A DNA stretch of 11,692 nucleotides, taken from contig JADGQG010000043.1 of NCBI GenBank assembly GCA_017882025.1, positions 1-11,692 of the forward strand, written 5' to 3'. Each line of letters opens with the position of its first letter. The stretch's first letter is position 1. The translations under genes and the position numbers were made by a program. Under the pieces are notes generated by a model. That model was not told the DNA's origin. It was given only the letters and a program-made list of their open reading frames with translations, and made no database searches. This DNA comes from Chloroflexota bacterium. Its GTDB lineage: Bacteria > Chloroflexota > Limnocylindria > Limnocylindrales > CSP1-4. This document shows positions 6,422 to 11,692 of this stretch, one piece after another.

Positions 6422-7859
6422 GCTGCCTCCGGCCGGGGCCACCTGGCCGGAACGGCGGCGGCGGGCCCTCGCCGACCCGGCGATGCGGGCCGCCGTGGCG
6501 AAGAGCACCCGCAGTCTCGCGGTCAAGAAGGAGGCCGTCTTCGCGACCTACCCCGCAGCTGAGGCGATGCGGAAGCGTGCCGTCATCGCTCGACGTGGCT
6601 CGCTGGCGCGCGTCGACGCGCTGCTCGACGAGCTGACGCGCCGGGTCGAGGCGCGCGGCGGGCACGTGGTGCGGGCCGCCGGCCCGGCCGACGTCGGCCG
6701 CTATGTCCTCGACGTCGCCCGGCGACGGGGCGTGCAGCGAGTCGTGAAGTCGAAATCGATGGCCACCGAAGAGATCGCCCTCAACGAGCAGCTCGAAAAC
6801 GCCGGGCTGCACGTCCGCGAGACCGACCTTGGTGAGTACATCATCCAGCTGGCCGGCGAGCGTCCCGCTCACATCCTCGTGCCGGCCTCGCACAAGACCA
6901 GGCAGCAGGTCCGGGCCCTCTTCGACGAGGAGGCCGCCGCGTGCGCGGTCGACCCGCCGGTGGGCGACGCCACGCCCGAGCTGACCGCCTTCGCGCGGCG
7001 CCAGCTGCGGGCGGATTTCCTCGCCGCCGACATGGGCATCAGCGGCGGCAACTTCCTCGTCGCCGAGACGGGGACGCTCGTGCTCATCACGAATGAGGGC
7101 AATGGTCGGATGACCACATCGCTGCCCCGGGTCCACATCGCGGTGGTGGGCATCGACAAGATCGTCGCGACCTGGGCAGATCTCGCTGACCTGCTCCAGC
7201 AGCCCGCGCTCAGCGGCACCGGCCAGCGCTTGTCCACGTACACGACCTTCATCACCGGTCCCCGACGCGAGGGCGAGCTCGACGGTCCGGAGGAGTTCCA
7301 CCTGGTCCTGCTCGACAACGGGCGCCACGAGCTGCTCGGGACCGAGTTCGTGGACATCCTCGCCTGCATTCGCTGCGGCGCCTGCCTCAACGTCTGCCCG
7401 GTCTTCCGCACCATCGGCGGCCAGGCCTACGGGACCATGTACAGCGGGCCCATCGGCGTGGTGCTGACCCCGCTCCTGGGCGGGCTGGAGCGGGCGCCCG
7501 AGCTGCCCAAGTCGGCCTGCGCCCTGTGCTACGCCTGCGCCGACGCCTGCCCGATGGAGATCGACCTGCCCCGCCACATCCTGGCCCTGCGACGGACCGA
7601 GGTCGAGCGCGGGATGGAGCCGTGGTCGGACCGGCTGACCTTCGAGCTCTGGGGGCGGTTCTGGGCCAACCCGGCAGGCTTCCGCTTTACCGGCCGCATC
7701 GCCCGCCTGGGCCAGCGGGTCTACGTCCGGGACGGCCGGCTGAAGGGCGCGCCCGGCCTCGTGGGAGGCTGGACGGCCACCCGGAACGCGCCTCCGCTCG
7801 CCAGGGAGTCGTTCCACGAGTGGTGGGCGCGGCGGCGTGCCTCGAGGACCGGGTCGTGA
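6411..7859 (+). CDS. lutB: Lactate utilisation protein B, LUD domain plus 2x[4Fe-4S] subunit
   Basis: ATG 6411 is fixed by AGGAGG at 6396-6401, nine bases upstream and inside lutA; the frame's upstream extension is ignored. The 482-residue protein has an N-terminal LUD (DUF162) domain, about residues 55-300, with VVKSKSMATEEIALN, GNFLVAETGTLVLITNEGNG and SLPRVHIAVVGIDKIV. Two bacterial-ferredoxin motifs follow: Cys319-x2-Cys322-x2-Cys325-x3-Cys329-Pro and Cys370-x2-Cys373-x2-Cys376-x3-Cys380-Pro. A tryptophan-rich C-terminal tail completes it. This is the canonical LutB/LldF layout and length. With LutA and LutC it oxidises L-lactate and is thought to pass electrons on to the respiratory chain. 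Its stop overlaps the lutC start as GTGA, so coupling is expected. Confidence 0.94.
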   Translation: MPGELPPAGATWPERRRRALADPAMRAAVAKSTRSLAVKKEAVFATYPAAEAMRKRAVIARRGSLARVDALLDELTRRVEARGGHVVRAAGPADVGRYVLDVARRRGVQRVVKSKSMATEEIALNEQLENAGLHVRETDLGEYIIQLAGERPAHILVPASHKTRQQVRALFDEEAAACAVDPPVGDATPELTAFARRQLRADFLAADMGISGGNFLVAETGTLVLITNEGNGRMTTSLPRVHIAVVGIDKIVATWADLADLLQQPALSGTGQRLSTYTTFITGPRREGELDGPEEFHLVLLDNGRHELLGTEFVDILACIRCGACLNVCPVFRTIGGQAYGTMYSGPIGVVLTPLLGGLERAPELPKSACALCYACADACPMEIDLPRHILALRRTEVERGMEPWSDRLTFELWGRFWANPAGFRFTGRIARLGQRVYVRDGRLKGAPGLVGGWTATRNAPPLARESFHEWWARRRASRTGS

Positions 7860-8575
7860 CCCGCAAACCCAGCGCAGGATCACTCGCAGAGGCGAGCGGG
7901 CGCGACGCACTTGTGGCGGAGTTCGTCGAGAGCTGGCGGGGTCTGGAAGGCGATGCCTGGATCGTCCGCGGCGGGCGAGACGAGGTCCGTCGCACGATCG
8001 TCGAGGCCGCCAGGATCATGGTCGAGGACGGCGGGCCGGCGACCTCTTGTCGGGTGCTCGCCTGGTCGACGGCCGACCTCGCGTCTCTGGACTTGCCGGG
8101 GCTGCTGGCGCAACAGGGCTGGGAGCACGTTCCCTGGCCGACGGGCGCTCGCGCAGGGGAGGCCGCCGCAGGCACCAACGGCGCGGCTGCCGCCGGTGAC
8201 GTTCCCGGCGCTGAAGAGGTTACCCGGACACAGGCGGAGCTGGTGACCCTGGCCGCGGCAAGCGACCTCGGGATCACCACGTGCGCCTGGGCCGTTGCAG
8301 AGACGGGGACGATCGCGCTCTACGCGACGCCCGCCACCGGTCGGCTGCCGAGCCTGCTGCCGACGGCCCACCTGGCGCTCGTGCGCCCGTCGCAGGTTGT
8401 GAGGACCGTCCCCGACGGCCTGCGCCTCCTCGCCGAATACATGGCGCGGGAGGGTGACCCGCCATCGGCGGTGAACCTCGTCAGTGGCCCCAGCCGCAGC
8501 GCCGACATCGAGGGCGACCTCGCGGTGGGCGTGCACGGACCACGCAGGGCCGGAGTGATCATCGGGGAATGGTGA
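7856..8575 (+). CDS. lutC: Lactate utilisation protein C, LUD-domain protein
   Basis: GTG 7856 overlaps the lutB TGA (7857-7859) and follows GAGG by nine bases. The product has 239 residues, normal for LutC. It is a stand-alone LUD domain. The N-terminal part is helical (LVAEFVESWRGLEGDAWIV), and the conserved C-terminal half has TQAELVTLAAASDLGITTCA, AVAETGTIALYATP, LLPTAHLALVRPSQVV, SGPSRSADIEGDLAVGVHGP and a final ViiGE strand. An Ala/Gly-rich insert occurs at about residues 100-122. It is the third subunit of the L-lactate oxidation system; its exact role in the complex is not settled. Its stop overlaps the start of the downstream dehydratase gene. Confidence 0.91.
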   Translation: MTRKPSAGSLAEASGRDALVAEFVESWRGLEGDAWIVRGGRDEVRRTIVEAARIMVEDGGPATSCRVLAWSTADLASLDLPGLLAQQGWEHVPWPTGARAGEAAAGTNGAAAAGDVPGAEEVTRTQAELVTLAAASDLGITTCAWAVAETGTIALYATPATGRLPSLLPTAHLALVRPSQVVRTVPDGLRLLAEYMAREGDPPSAVNLVSGPSRSADIEGDLAVGVHGPRRAGVIIGEW

Positions 8576-10131
8576 GCCCGAACCGGCACCCACCTTCGGC
8601 CGCTGTCCTGCGCCTCGCCCCCGAGGACGAGGTTGTGGTGGCCGTGACGCCGCTCGCGGCCGGGGACTCGATCCGCCTCGGCGACCTCGAGGTTGCCGTG
8701 CTTGACCCGATCCCGGCGGGGCACAAGGTCAGCCTGGTGAGGATACCGATGGGGGCACCGATCCGGAAGTACGGTCAGCCGATTGGCGTCGCGACACGGG
8801 AGATCCAGGCAGGGAGCCACGTTCACGGCCACAACTGCGCCGTCGGCGCGTTCGATCGGACGTACGCCGTTGCGACCGCCGGGGGCGCGGCGCCGGAGGC
8901 CGCGAGCGGGGGTGCCACACCACGCACGTTTCTTGGCTATGTGCGCCCCGACGGGCGGGTGGGCACGCGCAACTACGTGGCGGTCATCAGCATGGCCAAC
9001 TGCTCGGCATCGGTCAGCCGTCGAATCGCGGACGGGATCACTGCCGACGAGCTATCTGCCTACCCGTCGGTGGATGGCGTGCTCGCGCTGACGCACAAGG
9101 GCGGATGCGCCATGCCGGAGAACGGCCCGGAGCACCTGCAGCTCGAGCGTGTACTGGCGGGGTTCGCACGGCACCCGAACGTCGCCGGATACGTCATCGT
9201 GGGCCTCGGGTGTGAGGTCGCCCAGGCGCGTCGACTCATCGAACGCCAGGATCTGTGGTGCCCCGGCGAGGTCGAGGGACCGCCCGTGCTCGTGATCCAG
9301 GAGGAAGGCGGGGTCCGCCGCACGGTGGAGGCAGGCCTTTCGGTGCTCCGCCAGCTCCTGCCGGTCGCAGCAGCCGCCCGACGCGTCGAGATCCCAGCAT
9401 CCAGCCTCGTGCTGGGACTTCAGTGCGGCGGCTCCGACGGGTTCAGCGGCATCACCGCCAACCCGGCGCTCGGGGTCGCCGTCGACCTGCTCGTCGCCCA
9501 GGGCGGGACCGCGGTTCTGGGCGAGACGCCCGAGATCTACGGCGCGGAGCACTTGCTGGCGCAACGGGCGGTGGGTCGCGAGGTTGGCGAGGCACTGATC
9601 GAGCGGATCCGGTGGTGGGAGGCCTATGCGGCGTCCCATGGGGCGACCATCGACAACAACCCCACGCCGGGCAACAAGGCTGGGGGCTTGACCACGATCT
9701 TCGAGAAGTCGCTCGGCGCCGTCGCGAAGGCGGGATCGACGCGGCTCACCGCCGTGTACCGCTACGCGGAGCAGGTGTCGCGTCGCGGCCTCGTGCTCAT
9801 GGACACGCCGGGCAACGATCCGGTCTCTCTCACCGGGATCGTGGCCGGTGGAGCGACGATCTGCGCCTTCACCACTGGCCGTGGCTCCGTCTACGGGTGC
9901 AAGCCCTCGCCGTGCATCAAGATCGCGACCACTTCGTCTCTGTATCGCCGGATGGAAGAGGACATGGATCTCGATGCGGGCGTCGTCCTCGACGGCACCC
10001 CCGTCCAGGAGGTCGGGCGCGCCATCTTCGACGAGGTGCTCGCGGTGGCGAGCGGCAAGCGCACCAAGAGCGAGGCCCAGGGCCTGGGCGACGAGGAGTT
10101 CGCGCCCTGGATGCTGGGGCCGGTCCTATGA
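8569..10131 (+). CDS. Fused SAF + UxaA-family sugar-acid dehydratase
   Basis: This 520-residue protein has the full fused altronate/galactarate dehydratase layout. An N-terminal SAF domain spans about residues 20-95 (PLAAGDSIRL, IPAGHKVSLVRIPMGAPIRKYGQPIG, GSHVHGHNC). A linker precedes the catalytic halves from about 120: RPDGRVGTRNYVAV, LALTHKGGCAM, VIVGLGCEVAQ, LGLQCGGSDGFSGITANPAL, ETPEIYGAEHLL, NPTPGNKAGGLTTIFEKSLG, MDTPGNDPVSLTG and CKPSPCIKIATTSSLY. Family members dehydrate altronate, galactarate or related acids, usually needing Fe2+; (2R)-sulfolactate sulfo-lyase (SuyAB) is a relative. The UxaA symbol is withheld because the substrate is probably not altronate: with AldA and LutABC, a 6-deoxy acid such as L-fuconate fits better. 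ATG 8569 or GTG 8572 both overlap the lutC stop, with GGGGA just upstream. Confidence 0.88.
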   Translation: MVSPNRHPPSAAVLRLAPEDEVVVAVTPLAAGDSIRLGDLEVAVLDPIPAGHKVSLVRIPMGAPIRKYGQPIGVATREIQAGSHVHGHNCAVGAFDRTYAVATAGGAAPEAASGGATPRTFLGYVRPDGRVGTRNYVAVISMANCSASVSRRIADGITADELSAYPSVDGVLALTHKGGCAMPENGPEHLQLERVLAGFARHPNVAGYVIVGLGCEVAQARRLIERQDLWCPGEVEGPPVLVIQEEGGVRRTVEAGLSVLRQLLPVAAAARRVEIPASSLVLGLQCGGSDGFSGITANPALGVAVDLLVAQGGTAVLGETPEIYGAEHLLAQRAVGREVGEALIERIRWWEAYAASHGATIDNNPTPGNKAGGLTTIFEKSLGAVAKAGSTRLTAVYRYAEQVSRRGLVLMDTPGNDPVSLTGIVAGGATICAFTTGRGSVYGCKPSPCIKIATTSSLYRRMEEDMDLDAGVVLDGTPVQEVGRAIFDEVLAVASGKRTKSEAQGLGDEEFAPWMLGPVL

Positions 10132-10224
10132 CCGACACGTGTGTCAGCCGACGTGGCCGTCAAGGCGGCCGAGGAGACCAAGGGCATGCTCGCGATGCGC
10201 GGCCGGGCCGCGTACACGGGCGCT
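10128..10224 (+). pseudogene. Decayed fifth cistron with a DhaL/DAK2-like C-terminal remnant
   Basis: An ATG at 10128-10130 overlaps the dehydratase TGA as ATGA, the expected start of a coupled next gene, but that frame gives no recognisable protein. From 10141, in another frame, the sequence reads VSADVAVKAAEETKGMLAMR then GRAAYTGA. This resembles the end of DhaL/DAK2 (dihydroxyacetone-kinase-type) domains, where an AATK-M--RRGRA-Y-GE block precedes a final GH-DPGA segment. Here the similarity stops after YTGA and no GH-DPGA follows. The simplest reading is a gene that lost its body by deletion and its end by mobile-element insertion. The match rests on about 25 residues recalled from the family. 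Confidence 0.45.
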
Positions 10225-10396
10225 GAACCTCCGGCATCCGCGCCCTCCTCGATGACGAGCACGGTAGCCAGTCTCATCTTCAGCGGGGAACTTCACTTCG
10301 CCCTCGCGCCCAGACCACTCGTGGATGTTCCGACTTCCTCCGACAACGCCGCAGCAATCCCATGCCGGACCGCGCACTCCGTGCGACGTGGCCACC

Positions 10397-10486
10397 GCCG
10401 AGCCCGAGCTCGAAGCCTTCCAGGTCGAGCTCCGGGCCTGGGAAACCGTCTACAACACCGTCCGCCCCCACCAGGCCCTCGGCTAC
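10397..10486 (+). pseudogene. C-terminal remnant of an IS481-type transposase
   Basis: Thirty codons read AEPELEAFQVELRAWETVYN then TVRPHQALGY, a close match to the C-terminal end of the integrase core of IS481-family transposases (x-WE-VYNTVRPHQALGYLTP). No start, catalytic Asp/Asp residues or terminus are present. The usual LTP continuation is replaced by the inverted repeat of the next insertion sequence at 10487. The stretch 10225-10396 between the two remnants holds nothing else I can assign. Confidence 0.72.
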
Positions 10487-10501
10487 CCTGAGGGGTTCGA
10501 C
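10487..10501. repeat. Left terminal inverted repeat of the insertion sequence
   Basis: CCTGAGGGGTTCGAC pairs with the right repeat at 13 of 15 positions; the two differences are both G for A. A further C upstream (10486) also matches, so the exact tip may lie one or two bases outward. Confidence 0.65.
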
Positions 10502-10509
10502 AATCCTGG

Positions 10510-11569
10510 TCACGCCGCTCGCCGATACTCGTGGATCAGGCCGCCAAGCACGTCCCTTCGTTCGACCGGCGTTCGGGTCGTCCGCCGGACCTGCGGTGTT
10601 CGGTCAGAGGCGGGTACGGCCAGGCCCAGTCCCCGATGTGGTCGCTCCGCTACGTAGTGCGCAACGTAGGCCCTGAGCACTCGCTCGAGATGCCGACGAC
10701 CGTAGATCAGGACGTGGTCAAGGCACTCACGGCGCACGGTCCGCACGAACCGCTCTGCGAAGGCATTCGCCCGAGGCGCCCGGATCGGCGTTCGGATGAC
10801 CCGGACGCCCTCGGCGCGGAGCACCGCATCGAACGATCCCGAGAACTTGGTGTCCCGGTCGCGCAGGAGGAACCGAACACCGGACAGCCGCTCCTCGATC
10901 GCGAGGTTCCTCGCCTGCTCAGGTGACCCACGCGGAGTCCGGGTGCGCGGTAACGCCGGCCAGGTGCATGCGCCGCGTCGAGAGCTCGATGAAGAACAGG
11001 ACGTAGAGCGTCTTGAGGCCGATCGTCTCGACGGTGAAGAAGTCGGTCGCGAGGATCCCCGACGCCTGTGACCACAGGGACTCGGTCCAGGTTGGGCCTG
11101 TCCGGCGGGGAGCAGGGTCCAGGCCAGATCGCCGCAGGATCGTCCGGACCGTCGTCGCGGAGACCCTGATCCCGAGCTTCAGCAGATTCCCGCGGATCCG
11201 CTGGTACCCCCAGCGGGGGTTCTCTCGGCCGAGCCGGACGATGAGGGCCCGAAGATCGGGCTCGACCGGCGGGCGTCCGGGGTGCCCCATCCGCCGATAG
11301 GTCCACTTCCTCCGGACGAGTTCCCGATGCCACCGCAGGAGCGTCTCCGGCCGCACCATGAACGACGACCAGCTGCCTCTCGGCAACCTCGTGCTCGCGG
11401 CCGCGAACAGGACCCGGTCGAGACGGTTGAGCCTGGGACGCTTGACCTGCCGCTGCAGCACCTTCACCTGGTGCCGGAGCACCAGGAGCTCGATGTCCCG
11501 CTCCTCTGCTCGACGACCTCCGGCCCCGAGGAGACGGCCGACCAGAAAGTACAGGAGTGAGAACAGCAT
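10510..11569 (-). pseudogene. Frameshifted DDE (rve) transposase of the insertion sequence
   Basis: ATG at 11569 is supported by AAGGAG five bases upstream. The first frame (11569 to 10919, 216 residues) has an N-terminal region (RDIELLVLRHQVKVLQRQV), a winged-HTH part (LGRENPRWGYQRIRGNLLKL, IRVSATTVRTILRR) and the first half of the integrase core (GILATDFFTVET with catalytic Asp176; YVLFFIELSTRRMHLAGVT). It stops at DSAWVT-TGA. One base later, in the +1 frame, the protein resumes as EQARNLAIEERLSGVRFLLR, then DRDTKF (second Asp), NAFAERFVRTVRRECLDH (catalytic Glu) and RPHRGLGL, ending at 10510. Together they make about 353 codons. A single extra base at about 10919-10922 breaks it, so it is inactive unless the ribosome shifts frame or the base is a sequencing error. 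Confidence 0.85.
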
Positions 11570-11630
11570 TGGGCTCCTTCCGGTTGCGGAGATCGCATGC
11601 TACCGGTGCAGCAGACCCCGAATCGAGGAA

Positions 11631-11645
11631 GTTGAACCCTTCAGG
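11631..11645. repeat. Right terminal inverted repeat of the insertion sequence
   Basis: GTTGAACCCTTCAGG is the reverse complement of CCTGAAGGGTTCAAC, matching the left repeat at 13 of 15 positions. It lies 62 bases upstream of the transposase start, a normal distance. The 47 bases from 11646 to the window end show no recognisable gene. Confidence 0.65.
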
Positions 11646-11692
11646 GACTTCAGCGACTGCTTGGTGTGGGCACTCCTGGCGCGATCGCTGGC

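Larger units (their letters stand above)
10487..11645 (-). mobile_element. Insertion sequence, about 1.16 kb, integrase-core type
   Basis: The element is bounded by CCTGAGGGGTTCGAC at 10487-10501 and, inverted at 11631-11645, CCTGAAGGGTTCAAC when read on the minus strand (13 of 15 identical). Between them lies one transposase gene with its stop 9 bases from the left repeat and its start 62 bases from the right repeat, as in a simple IS. It follows the Tyr codon of the IS481 remnant with no gap. No target-site duplication is evident: the left flank is GGCTAC and the right flank GACTTC. The missing end of the IS481 gene is not recognisable in 11646-11692, so the target may have been rearranged or the ends slightly misplaced. 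The family is given only as IS3/IS481-like, DDE rve fold. Confidence 0.72.

Noticed and set aside
6360..7910. 516-codon minus-strand open frame opposite lutB
   Set aside because: It is antisense to lutB with its two ferredoxin motifs, and its product is low-complexity and matches nothing.
8569..10131. Reading the dehydratase as (2R)-sulfolactate sulfo-lyase in a sulfoquinovose pathway
   Set aside because: SuyAB is usually two subunits. The neighbouring dehydrogenase matches AldA almost exactly, and LutABC points to lactate. No sulfonate transporter or sulfite enzyme is seen. It remains a lesser alternative.
1..11692. CRISPR array, tRNA, rRNA, toxin-antitoxin pair, phage integrase or origin
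   Set aside because: No regularly spaced repeats, cloverleaf-like sequence, rRNA core, recognisable toxin family or DnaA-box cluster was seen on either strand.

Overview
This is GC-rich bacterial DNA (about two thirds G+C, judged by eye). Codons are strongly G/C-ending and the clear genes have Shine-Dalgarno sites. This fits a high-GC soil-type actinobacterium or Chloroflexota, but no rRNA or other phylogenetic marker is present, so the lineage is not settled.

Left third (1-3741): small, mostly unrecognised genes with low coding density. They are a membrane-anchored NTF2/SnoaL-like protein (13-489, +); a short minus-strand set of small ORFs joined by ATGA overlaps and ending in a 40-residue membrane peptide (1486 to 676); an 83-residue hypothetical (1650-1901, -); a two-helix membrane peptide (2221-2418, +) that ends three bases from a convergent one-repeat DUF4379-type zinc-ribbon protein (2422-2724, -); a putative lipoprotein (2843-3370, -); and a small XRE-type HTH regulator (3502-3741, +). 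A roughly 41-bp dispersed repeat lies in non-coding DNA at 532 and 2035, with a shorter copy at 1371.

Middle (3898-10131): a coherent catabolic block, all on the plus strand. AldA-type lactaldehyde/glycolaldehyde dehydrogenase is followed by a perfect 34-bp palindrome. Then come lutA, lutB, lutC and a fused SAF+UxaA sugar-acid dehydratase, whose start and stop codons all overlap. The expected flow is a sugar acid dehydrated by the UxaA-type enzyme, cleaved by an aldolase not in this window to pyruvate plus L-lactaldehyde, oxidised by AldA to L-lactate, and oxidised by LutABC to pyruvate. This resembles the lower half of non-phosphorylated L-fucose or other 6-deoxyhexose catabolism, where a UxaA-family dehydratase and an AldA-type dehydrogenase also occur together (the Campylobacter jejuni fucose locus). 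The substrate is inferred, not shown.

Right end (10128-11692): a decayed, mobile-element-rich junction. The uxaA stop overlaps an ATG that would start a fifth cistron, but only a short stretch resembling the C-terminus of a DhaL/DAK2 domain remains, in another frame. Next is a C-terminal scrap of an IS481-type transposase. It is cut directly after its RPHQALGY motif by a 1.16-kb insertion sequence with 13/15-matching terminal inverted repeats. That element carries a minus-strand DDE (integrase-core) transposase broken by one frameshift.
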